In this document: piece after piece, positions 1 to 10,627 of the stretch
Layout of the letters: each line of letters begins with the position of its first letter
How positions within the stretch are numbered: position 1 is the stretch's first letter
DNA from: Anadara kagoshimensis
Taxonomy: Eukaryota; Mollusca; Bivalvia; Arcoida; Arcidae
Reading direction: 5' to 3'
DNA: 64,000 nucleotides
Assembly: GCA_021292105.1 (NCBI GenBank)
Contig: CM037862.1
Location: 33,756,245-33,820,244 of the forward strand
Made by a program: the position numbers and the translations under genes
Notes under the pieces: generated by a model
Database searches by the model: none
What the model was told of the DNA's origin: nothing
Seen by the model: only the letters and a program-made list of their open reading frames with translations

Positions 1-765
1 TTTTATTCCTTTCCTACCATCAATCAATTTCCATGTGTCTTCACTAATCCACTGTTTGTTCTTCCCTTTCCTGAAGCCTAGCATTTCTTCTGCTGACTGG
101 ATATGTGCTTGCTGCTGATGTTCCCACAGTTCCTCTATTTCTTCTATGTTCTCTTTTAATTTCTTTTTAGCAGAGTTATTGAATATTTTCTTGGTTTCAT
201 CATTCTTGAGTTGTTCCACGTCTAGCCTGGGTTTGACTCTATTCTTTGTTTTATGAGACCTGAGGCGTAGTTTGATGCATGCTCTTACCAAAAAGTGGTC
301 GCTGTGGACATCTGCTCCTCTCTGTACTTTAGTGTTAAGTACAGAAGACCTATATTGTCTCTTAATCAAAAGATGGTCAATCTGATTCTTAGTGTTTCCA
401 TCTGGAGATATCCATGTCGCCTTGTGGTTGTCTTAATGGGGTTGTACCTGTGATAACCAGTCCATTGATTTAACAGTATTCACACAGCCTTTCACTGTTC
501 TCATTCTCTGACAGTATTCACACAGCCTTTCACCGTTTTCATTCTCTGACAGTATTCACACAGCCTTTCACCGTTCTCATTCTCTGACAGTATTCACACA
601 GCCTTTCACCGTTCTCATTCTCTGACAGTATTCACACAGCCTTTCACCGTTCTCATTCTGAGACCCTAGTCAATGTGTGCTCATTGTTTGTTCAAACCCA
701 GAGTTATTGCTACCATCTTTCGCATTGAAGTCTCCCATAATGATGATGATTGGTAATTGTTAATG
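1..765 (-). pseudogene. Non-LTR retrotransposon endonuclease fragment (RTE / CFDP2-like), broken
   Basis: Reading the minus strand from about 765 towards 1, translation gives pieces of an apurinic-type (EEP) endonuclease: IIIIMGDFNAKDG, an in-frame stop soon after, then NENGERLCEYC, LVITGT, HKATW, NQIDHLLI, GADVHSDHFLV and, running off the window edge, KQWISEDTWKLIDGRK. The GDFN, ENGER, IDH and SDH motifs and the QWIS block are those of the endonuclease annotated in animals as 'craniofacial development protein 2-like', which belongs to RTE-type LINEs. The frame is broken by the stop near 680, by a tandem array between ENGER and LVITGT, and by a frameshift near 432. From about 430 to base 1 it is open. 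The reverse transcriptase would lie off the left edge. Clade assignment is from memory of the family; the endonuclease identity is firm. Confidence 0.85.
473..660. repeat. 38-bp tandem repeat, 5 copies, inside the LINE endonuclease
   Basis: Five near-identical units beginning 'acagtattcacacagcc'. On the minus strand each unit encodes the endonuclease motif ENGERLCEYC. Because 38 is not a multiple of 3, each added unit shifts the frame, so the array by itself inactivates the coding sequence. Confidence 0.95.
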
Positions 766-2230
766 TCTCAAATTCCCGGAATGTCATTTTTTAGGGAAAA
801 TGTCATCTTATGCATTCCTAATTCATTGGGAATAAGTGTTCTGCACAAACATTAGAGGGTATCATGTGGTACAGCGGCTAATCCCATTACCCCAATTACA
901 AAGACTATTACAATTTTCCCTAGTTTGGGTCTAAATATCAAGATATTGACAAATTAAATTTACTTTTCTTAAGAATGCTACATCTAAAAATAGATTTCTA
1001 GATAAATGATTATAATTTCACTTTTTTTTTATTCATATATAACCTTGATTTTTGAACCCATGACCTTCATTCATATATTGAAATGATCAAATTATTAAAC
1101 CCTACAGTATTCGAAAATATGCCTGTTGGTGGTATTTTCAGTATTTTTTGTTTGGAGCCAGTATGGTGCTTGACAAAATAACCAGAATGCCTGTTCAGCA
1201 CTAGATATTTGTATCATGGATTACCTTTTTGTAAAAGAATTGACAAGTAAATAATTTGTAAAGTTTGTATGTGGTTTTGTTTTCCAGTTCAAACTTTTTA
1301 TTAAGCAAATTAATTGTCTTCCGCGCTACTTAGAGTAGGAATAAAATGTGTTGGGGTATGCAATATGGTAAAATCATAATTTCTCGGTTATTGCTTGCCC
1401 TAATTAAAAATATTTTTCAGAGATAGTGTACTTCATACATATCTGAACGATTACCATCAGTGAGTTTGCACTTTAATTCTCAAGATTAATAAAAACAATG
1501 ACATTGTATTTGTCTTGTATGCCTGAACAACTGCTGAAGCAACAAAAACAATATGCAAGCAACCTTAGGCCTATATAGTAAACACACTGCAAATGTAAAA
1601 TGTATAGATTTCTGCTAATTCAGCAATATTTAGTGATGCATCGATACAAGAGAAATAACCTTATAAAAGACATGGCATGCCTATTCAGCATGACCATCCA
1701 GGATTAATTTAAAGTGTCCACTCCCTGAAGATTAAATATATTGTTAAGATTTTTGTTAAAATATGCTTGTGGCTTGGTTAGGATTATCATTTTCTTTAAT
1801 TTCAGAATATGAATGATTGATTTGAAGTTTCATCTCTGGACAAAAGTTTCCATGAAGAAATTGTTTCATTCTGCCCATTAGGCAAATCAAACGATATTTT
1901 GTTTCTATTTTTTCAGAGTAGAAGCAACCTTACAATGTTTGCTGTAGACAACAATAAACATTCAAGGACTTTTAAAAACAGTTATTGTCAATGTTATGGG
2001 GTTTGGATTGCAATTTCAATGGGATAACTTTAAAGTGTCTGTTTGTTTCCATATTTCTTAACAAGGAAAACCTTCATTTCATTTGTGTACTATTGTGTGA
2101 TGCTGAAAATTGTATGCATTTGAATCGCAATAACAACATTTAAATACTCAGTCATTGTCTCAGCGAATCAGCCAAAGCTGTCTGACTCCATAATTAAACT
2201 ATAAAAATCTAGAATTTAGTCAATGTGTAA
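766..2230. other. AT-rich non-coding stretch
   Basis: No coding sequence recognised. Around 1040-1095 there is one degenerate copy of the dispersed 'aaccttgatttttgaaccc' repeat that is much better represented at 31.8-33.0 kb. Nothing else stands out. Confidence 0.6.
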
Positions 2231-2492
2231 GAGAGGAAAACGTTACCCAAGAACAACAACTAGAAGTATAGTCTGTTAAAACGACTAGGATGACAGTGGT
2301 TTTACATCTAGGAGTAAGGAGAGGAAAACGTTACCCAAGAACAACAACTAGAAGTATAGTCTGTTAAAAACACTAGGATGACAGTGGTTTTACATCTAGG
2401 AGTAAGGAGAGGAAAACGTTACCCAAGAACAACAACTAGAAGTATAGTCTGTTAAAAACGACTAGGATGACAGTGGTTTTACATCTAGGAGT
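2231..2492. repeat. 88-bp tandem repeat, 3 copies
   Basis: Units start at 2231, 2319 and 2407 with 'gagaggaaaacgttaccc' and end with 'tttacatctaggagta'. The three copies differ by only one or two bases, so the triplication is recent. Confidence 0.95.
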
Positions 2493-2710
2493 ACACCATG
2501 CAAAAACACATAGGGTTGAAAATTTTTATTTTATCAATTAAAGTCTCGTAATTTATTGGTCAAACTCAAACTGTAGTTTTTCTTTAAAAACTATTCAGAT
2601 TTAACTGCACCTAAAATTATTTAAAATTATGTATTGTAAAACATATTTATGGTCGATTGTTTAAGATGAAAGTGTGAAAGTGTGTACTACTTTCTTGTGT
2701 GTAATCCGTT

Positions 2711-3076
2711 TTGTTTATATTGAAGCTGGTTTATCACAATTGCCATAACAATTGCCTTCATTCTTTGTGTCAAGAAACCTCTCGCCTAAATTTTGAGTAC
2801 ACTGGAAGTTCTTTGCATTTACACACTGTGAAATATACTAGTTTTAGTTTTTTGATAAATGAACCATATAGCTCATCTGGGATTTTAGTAAAAAGTTTAG
2901 AGATAAACAAACAAGACAAGAAAACTCAAACACAAACTGAGACCACTGTTTTTAAAATTCCTGTTTGGAATGACAATGGATTTAATCACAAAATGAGTTT
3001 ATATTATTTTGACAACAGTACTACCGGAAGGTCCCAAGAAATCCAACTTACCTTACAACAATTAAGTTTTCAATAA
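2711..3076 (+). other. Unassigned open reading frame, possible terminal exon
   Basis: The longest open frame of the window outside tandem repeats (about 121 codons, no ATG at its left end). The encoded sequence is not repetitive and contains stretches such as FEYTGSSLHLHTVKYTS and FKIPVWNDNGFNHKMSLYY, then stops at TAA. AATAAA (3072-3077) overlaps the stop, as could occur in a terminal exon. I do not recognise a family, and no convincing splice acceptor lies just upstream. A chance open frame in AT-rich DNA is at least as likely. Confidence 0.15.
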
Positions 3077-3207
3077 ATACACATATATATCAATATATTA
3101 GATAAAAAAACTGGCTTATATACGGTGCCTTCCCTGCCTGTTCAATAATGAATCCCCAAAAATATTTTCGGTCTATTTGTTATCTAAAGACAACAGAAAT
3201 GTCTTTT

Positions 3208-3425
3208 AACAAGAAGCCATTTGGCTTAAGCACTCACCTGAGAATATGCCCTATATCTCATGCAAACATTACATGGTCAATTACATTAATTATAGAAAAT
3301 ATCTAATTTTTTCAGCAGTTGGGACCAAATGCAAGGATATATGGATAATCATAATTACTTAAGAATGCAACATCTTAAACATCTAAGATCTAAACCATGT
3401 TCATTATTTGATTACTAAAACCCCA
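3208..3425 (+). repeat. Dispersed bivalve-type repeat, head fragment
   Basis: Begins 'aacaagaagcc', then 'cttaagcactcacctgag' and 'tatctcatgcaaacattaca'. The same head precedes the tandem family at 31842 ('aacaagaggcccaagggc'), and a truncated version lies at 6290. No coding capacity seen. Confidence 0.6.
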
Positions 3426-5531
3426 TTTTTCAGAGATTGTAGCCACATTTTACAAAACTCTACATTTTTTTGCTAGTTACATCCTTTGAGTAGGAAGTGA
3501 CCTATTGTACAATGTCAGTACTCGACCTTCATCTATAAATCAATGGAATTTGGCATTTTTGCCAATAAAAGTTGTCAATAGTGTTTTCTTTGGAAAAGAA
3601 AAATAACTCAAAAACTGCAAGTATATTTGCTACTATATGAAAAACAACCTAGAAATCAGATGAAAATTTATACATAGACTTAAAATGAATCATTTAAGAC
3701 AATTTTGAATGCAATAATGTATATTTAATGTAAAAAAATATTTTGTTGAATTACCTAATGCAAAGCGGTTATCGTTTAACAATGAAACAAGTTTATATTT
3801 TGATATGGACAAAAATGATAAAACAAGTGTATCTCGGGTTAAAAAACATAATTTTCTATATTTCTACAGCATTACTCTGGGTATTATGTCATTAATCCTT
3901 CTTTACTAGAAATATGACAATGTAACAGATTATATTAGATAAAATTCAATCAAATTAAAATGGGCTGATAATTAAACTTTCAATGATCTCAGAAATGTTA
4001 AATGTATACATGAAAACAATTATGATTTTTTATTTCAGTGTCTATGCTTTGTATTATTTAGTTCAAATAGCAAAAATAGTTCAAATGAGACTAACCCCCC
4101 CCCCCCCCCCTCCCGAAATTAAACTCTCAAAACTGCTTTCCCCTTATTAGAATGTATTAGATTTTTTAACCATAAACATTTTATGTATATAAGATCATGT
4201 TAGTAAAACAAATATACTTTGTTGCAATTATTTTTAGGTCAAACTGCAGATTGACTGGACGATAGTGAACTTGAAGCCACTGAAAATATGATGAATTTTC
4301 TCCTTGTTGCAGGAAGAAATACCTTAAATTTTGCCAATCCCACAAGACTTGTCATTTGTGTTGAGCTTGTTTATTTACATTGCAGTTCCTTGCATATTTG
4401 CTGGTGTTAACAAGGATGTTACCATATACTGAGAGTTACCATAGGATTTTCAGTCTGAGCAGAAAAACATCTGCCTTGTTTCCATTGCAATAAACAATGT
4501 GGAAAAAATACCATCCAGTTAGCTTAAAATTTCAGACTCAAGAGACCTCATAAAATTTATGAAACTTTCAAGTAAGAGTAATATATCTTGTTAATTTTTT
4601 TCTACGTCACATCTTAAATCAGAATTTTTTTTTGAAAATGTTGCAACCAAAATCTAACTTAAATGTTTTTTAAAGATCACTTTTGTTTCTTAGTAAAACA
4701 ACAGGTTTATAAAGCCTTAGTTATTAACAAGCTTCTATTTTCAAACTGTTGTAATATAACACTAATATAAGAACAACACAGCAATATATTTCTTATAAAA
4801 TGGATTTGTCATTAAAATAATAGGTGTACACTTTGAATTACTCTTTGAACACGACTGATGTGATTTTGAAATGTATAAACCTGAAATTCAATCCAAATCA
4901 TGACAAGTGTTAATACTGTGTTATGGAATTTTACTGAGTTTTCTGTTTTTCAAAAATGGAAACAAATGGACGAGAAGCGTTTTCCATGATTAATAACATG
5001 TTATTGTAGCAATTATCTTCTGTTTGTTCTTGTGTGATTGACAGATAGGTTTTTAAGGAGACAGGTAAAATAACAGGGTTACTGCATAATGTAATATTTT
5101 TAAAACAGCACACTCTAGAATGAATTTCTTAATAACAAAAAATACATGCAAGAGCTATCTCGTAAATTTCATTAGAAAAATCAGTGAGTTATTTTTATAC
5201 CCTGTGTAATTTATGACTTTAAAGTCCATTTTTACAGCACACAAAAGTTACAATAGGCAAAAGCTGGGCCACTTGTAGCTATCTAAAGGTATCTAAATGC
5301 TTTTGAATATTTAATGGCCTTTATATATTGGCATTAAGTAAGGAATATCACATTGAGGCCAGAAAACAATTCAATATCAAACTTGTTGCAGGTCTAGGGA
5401 ATTACAATAGTGAATTGGATTATGTTGATTGTGTCCTCATGTATTGGTTGGTGATTTTTATAAGAGTTTTCAAAAACATGCTTTAAAAAAAATTAGGAAT
5501 ATTTTTATTTGAAAAGTGATTCTCTCGTCGA
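3426..5531. other. AT-rich non-coding stretch with a C homopolymer
   Basis: No gene seen. A run of 16 C (4095-4110), continued as TCCC, lies in otherwise AT-rich DNA. The short open frames here, for example minus strand 4931-5113, have no recognisable content. Confidence 0.6.
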
Positions 5532-5603
5532 CAGCCTGGTAGTCTTAAGTGGTAACACTGTCACCTACCAAGTAAGAGTGTTTGGCTTAGAATCCCATTG
5601 TGG
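5532..5603 (+). repeat. tRNA-like SINE head, degenerate
   Basis: 'cctggtagtcttaagtgg' resembles a Pol III A box, and 'ggcttagaatccc' 45 bases on resembles a degenerate B box (GGTTCGAATCC). Spacing fits a tRNA-derived SINE, but the stems do not pair well enough for a functional tRNA. Downstream sequence is ordinary AT-rich DNA. Confidence 0.4.
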
Positions 5604-6127
5604 CATCGCTTTTTCTTTAATAATTGAAGGGGAAAATAACTATTTGCTAAATTATCACAAGTAGCACACATTTAGATTAAGGTTGAACTTTTGGAATTGA
5701 TTAGAACACAAAAGAAAATTGTCATATCACAGCGTCTATAAGAGTTCTTAATCTAGGGATGGTGTTCAGAAGTGTTCAAAAACCAGCTTTGAGCTACCCA
5801 AGTCAGATTAGTACAACTCCCTACAATTAGATTTTTTTATGTTTCAAAGTGATGAATGTTCATGGTTCTCCAGTATCCTGAATACTGGTACTATGAAAAA
5901 TGTTTATACAGAAAACTACAAGAATAACATGTTTTTCCAATGGAAAATGCTGATGTTATGCCATATCCATCAGAAATATTATACTTGGACACATCTATCA
6001 AGAACTACTACACTGTGCAAAATTTTAAAAATATTTACTTAGATACAAATATTTTTAAAAGATATCTAATGTGCCCTTTAAAAGAATTGTCATTTAATAG
6101 AAGTGTAGTCCATCTAAGCCACACTTT

Positions 6128-6251
6128 GTGCTTGGCAAAAGAACAATCACTATCCATTTTCAAGACTAAGGTCAGACCCCGTCGGGGTTCAAACCCACGA
6201 CTTTCCACTTACAGAGCAAGCACTCTTCCAACTGAGCTACCGCAATGGTAG
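6128..6251 (-). mobile_element. tRNA-derived SINE, truncated copy
   Basis: On the minus strand the copy reads from the tRNA-like head at 6251: A box within TAGCTCAGTTGG (6228-6239) and B box GGGTTTGAACC (6186-6196), ending in 'gccaagcac'. A second copy at 22776-23078 shares the whole region, including the tail 'gtgcttggc', with about 80% identity by eye. The anticodon arm has no normal U33, so it is not a tRNA gene. The copy stops where the longer copy continues into its body. Confidence 0.8.
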
Positions 6252-6284
6252 TTTGCACGATGCAAGACAAAAATAGATGTCAAT

Positions 6285-6835
6285 ATCTCAGGGGCCTCAA
6301 CGCTCACCATAGGATATTTCCTATATCACATGCAGAAATTAAAGGGTTAGTTACAATAATTACATAGAACATCTAAATTTAGCAAGGGCCTAAATGAAAG
6401 GATATTTGCATTTTAACCATTTCAGTATTCTTTTACAACTGTGACATTGACCTTTGATCTTATGACCATCATTGATATATGAAAATTGTAGTTATGCCAA
6501 TGGTTACAACATTCTTATATACATGCCTATACAAAAAATTGTTAGCTTTCCAGAAAATCAACTGTTGTCATTTTCATTTGCATCTGTGACCTTGAATTTT
6601 GACCCATGACCTTCATCTATAAATCAAAATGATTATTCTGTCAATATCTACAACATCCAAATACATGCCTACACAAAAAACTTTTAGTTTTCCAGATAAT
6701 TAACCAATTCAGTATTCTTATGCACCTGTGACTTTGACCTTTGACCCTATAACCTTCATTTATATATAAAAATGACTGTTATATGAATACATACAGCTTC
6801 TTATACAATCTTTGTCAGAATGACATGTGGCCTTG
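6285..6835. repeat. Dispersed ~145-bp repeat family, degenerate tandem copies
   Basis: Contains 'ggggcctcaacgctcacc' followed by three or four units with 'tgaccttgaattttgaccc' or 'tgacctttgaccc', 'catgaccttcatcta', 'acatgcctacacaaaaa' and 'gttttccagataatta'. Further traces lie at 7325-7425. It is the same family as the longer block at 31842-33005. Confidence 0.75.
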
Positions 6836-7425
6836 TAAACGAAACTAAAACAGAAACCATGTTAGAGATTTTGTCAAATGTAATGGAGTGAAACTGAACA
6901 AAACAAAAATTTGTCTGAACTCTTAAGTGCTCTCAAAATTAGTAATTAACATTCTGAAACAGTGCACAATTCATTACTCTCTTCATCTGATTACCACATG
7001 CTGAAGTATTTAATCGGTAAAACACCCAAGTCCTCCATGCTTGACAATTAACTTTTCACCTGATAATATCACCCAGATTTAAAAACATTCTGTAATTTCA
7101 TTGAAAGGTGTATGGCAATGTGTATTGCTTGTATTTCCAGTGATTAATGACCGGTAATCAATGTGCTATTATTATAACGATAATAAAGTAAGTTGTATAG
7201 TGTTGTAAAGAGTATGGAATCATTTCAATGCTGGATTACAGACATTTTCTCAAGGGTAAAATTTTCATGATGATTTTCCCAGCGTGAAATAAGCCAAAAT
7301 TTTACCCACACAGATATTTCCCCCTTTAGAATACATGCCTATACAAGAAGTTTATAGTTTTTCAGTATTATGTATCTGAGGCCATGACCTTTGACCCCAT
7401 GTTCTTCATTTATAACAGCAGACCA

Positions 7426-9220
7426 CAGAAAGTGAACCATATGCATTGCAATAGCTTAAGTGAGCTAAAAATCTAATCTCACAAAATTACTGACTCTACT
7501 TTTACTGCAAAAATCCTGTGTATGTACTAGTATTCATTTTAAATAACTTAAAGCGTAAACAATATAGAATGGGGAGACATTCACACTTGGATGTCACATG
7601 ATCTTATTCTTCATTAAATAAAGCCTAGTTATCTGTGATCTAATTGTAGCCTGTCAATGACAGCCTAAATAAGAAAAAATACGAAATTAAGCCAAGTCAA
7701 GCAAGAAACTTGGGAAAAGGAATTCATTTGCTTGCATCAGACGTATAGTTTATTCCATTAGCTGTCTCTTCAGATGAAAGGCACGCGGTTTTTGTTCTAA
7801 AATTGAATTTTCCACGAGAACGGAATATTGTGTAAAGGGCTTTGTTGACGATTTAATCAAATTGCTAGTGACATATTCACTTCAATATGTTACAAACCAA
7901 TGGTCACCAGGAAATTGTAATGCATTAGGTTATTTCCAAAATAGTAACAGCTTTTTATTACCCAAGTGAAAGTAGAATTTAATGTACAGAAACCGATTTA
8001 ACATGATCCTTCCATCAAGGCACGGCATTATAAAACCATTTAATTTACAGTATTTTAATGCAATATCATTTATTTATAAACAATAAACTGTAAAATAAAC
8101 TATAAACTCTAAAACTTATCCCAATTTAATGCTTACTTAACATCAGAGTTGTCTAATCTTGCCTACATCAGAACTCATGTTATACATCACCATACAGATA
8201 CAAATAAACCTGTTTTTATAACCAGACAGAAGATTAGATTGTTGTACATTATACCCCAGTCAATTAAAAAGAAATGTATTTTATCAATAGGAAAATACAA
8301 GCCAAATGTATCGATCAATAAGTGAAAAAATTGTGAAAAACTAGGATGGAAGGATGGAATGAAGAAATGCCAGACAGCATATAAGGTTAACACTATATTC
8401 CCTGGTCATTTCATGATGGGGGCATAACAAAAAGGTCACTCCAATGCGAATAACAACAATACCAATACCAAGAGATGACAAATGCTTGACTGCTAATATA
8501 TTTTCAAAACAATATATTAAAGTCACATCTATATAATTAGTCAAATCCAAACAAAAACAAGAACTCTTTGTCCCTATTTATTCAAACAGACCAAGTTTAA
8601 CAATTATTTCTTAACTTAGAATTCTCTTAACTTAAATTTGACAAATCATTTATTGATGGTATCACCATGTGCTATTTTTGACTTTTTATGATATAATTAG
8701 CTTTCAAGAGTAGCAAGTGACAATTATTATAAATAAATTAGTTAACAAAACTAGAATATATATGATAAGTTTGAAGTGATTTTTAAAATGACACTTATCT
8801 TCAAAATAAACAAAATTACCAATTTGTAAATGTTGTAAAATTTGTTTTTTTTAAATAAACAATCCTTGTTGAACCTTTATATGTCATTGACTCTAAATAG
8901 GTATATTTGTATACCTGTTGTAGGTTTGATATGTAGTTTTTTTTTGACTGGTTTGATTGTAATATTAGAACAATCAATTTTGTGTATAGTCAATCAAGCA
9001 ATTATGTGTACAGCAATTAGATCAACAATTTTTACATTCCAGAAGAAAAGCAAATACAGTAACACCAATATACATTACAAACATTTGTCAATAATGGTGG
9101 AAGACTGATTAGGAAACACACAGAAGCAATGGATTATGAGGTGGCAATAAGCATGGTAGCATAATGGATATTTCAAAGAGGTTTACTATAGAGTATCATT
9201 ACAGACCTATATTAAAGAAC
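7426..9220. other. AT-rich non-coding stretch
   Basis: Nothing recognised. The open frames here (plus strand 8842-9108 and minus strand 8187-8550) encode low-complexity hydrophobic sequence with no family resemblance, and I take them as chance. Confidence 0.6.
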
Positions 9221-10627
9221 AGGAGTAGTAAGTCAGTCTTGATCTCTCACAGATCAGGAGCAGTAAGTCAATCTTGATCTCTCACAGATCAGGAGCAGTA
9301 AGTCAGTCTTGATCTCTCAGAGACCAGTAGCCATAAGTCAGTCTTGATCTCTCACAGATCAGGAGCAGTATGTCAATCTTGATCTCTCAGAGACCAGTAG
9401 CCATAAGTCAGTCTTGATCTCTCAGAGATCAGAAGCAGTAGGTCAGTCTTGATCTCTCACAGATCAGGAGCAGTAAGTCAGTCTTGATCTCTCAGGGATC
9501 AGTAGCCGTAAGTCAGTCTTGATCCCTCAGAGATCAGTAGCCACAAGTCAGTCTTGATCTCTCAGAGAGTAGGAGCAGTAAGTCAGTCTTGATCTTTCAC
9601 AGATCCGGAGCAGTAAGTCAGTCTTGATCTCTCACAGATCAGGAGCAGTAAGTCAGTCTTGATCTATCCCACAGATCAGGAGCAGTAAGTCAATCTTGAT
9701 CTCTCAGAGATCAGGAGCCACAAGTCAGTCTTGATCTCTCAGAGAGTAAGGAGCAGTAAGTCAGTCTTGATCTTTCACAGATCCGGAGCAGTAAGTCAGT
9801 CTTGATCTCTCACAGATCAGGAGCAGTAAGTCAGTCTTGATCTATCACAGATCAGGATCAGTAAGTCAATCTTGATCTCTCAGAGATCAGTAGCCACAAG
9901 TCAGTCTTGATCTCTCAGAGAGTAGGAGCAGTAAGTCAGTCTTGATCTTTCACAGATCCGGAGCAGTAAGTCAGTCTTGATCTCTCACAGATCAGGAGCA
10001 GTAAGTCAGTTTTGATCTCTCACAGATCAGGAGCAGTAAGTCAGTCTTGATCTCTCAGAGATCAGTAGCCACAAGATCAGTATCTCTCAGAGAGTCAGAT
10101 CTGCTCGAGTAGAGATCAGGCTTGATCTACAGAGATCAGTAGCCACAAGTCAGTCTTGATCTCTCAGAGAGTAGGAGCAGTAAGTCAGTCTTGATCTCTC
10201 ACAGATCAGGAGCAGTAAGTCAGTTTTGATCTCTCACAGATCAGGAGCAGTAAGTCAGTCTTGATCTCTCAGGGATCAGGAGCAGTAAGTCAGTCTTGAT
10301 CTCTCACAGATCAGGAGCAGTAAGTCAGTTTTGATCTCTCAGAGAGTAGGAGCAGTAAGTCAGTCTTGATCTTTCACATATCCAGAGCAGTAAGTCAGTC
10401 TTGATCTCTCACAGATCAGGAGCAGTAAGTCAGTCTTGATCTTTCACAGATCAGAGCAGTAAGTCAGTCTTGATCTCTCACAGATCTGGAGCAGTAAGTC
10501 AGTCTTGATCTCTCACAGATCAGGAGCAGTAAGTCAATCTTGATCTCTCACAGACCAGGAGCAGTAAGTCAGTCTTGATCTCTCAGAGATCAGGGGTAGT
10601 AAAGGTAGTAAGCCAGTCTTGATCTCT
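9221..10627. repeat. 35-bp satellite, about 40 copies
   Basis: Consensus is 'agtcagtcttgatctctc' plus 'acagatcaggagcagta' (18 + 17 bases). Each unit contains the inverted repeat GATCT-CTCAC-AGATC. Variants (cagtagccataag, agagagtaggagc) recur at intervals, indicating higher-order structure. The array is scrambled at about 10070-10135, where unit order breaks down. No open frame. Confidence 0.97.

Noticed and set aside
6160..6252. tRNA gene on the minus strand
   Set aside because: A and B boxes are good, but the anticodon arm is degenerate, and the sequence continues into a tail shared with 22776-23078; it is a SINE.
9221..10627. CRISPR-like array (35-bp repeats)
   Set aside because: Repeats are directly contiguous without unique spacers, in a eukaryotic context; it is a satellite. 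The same applies to the 36-bp array at the right end.
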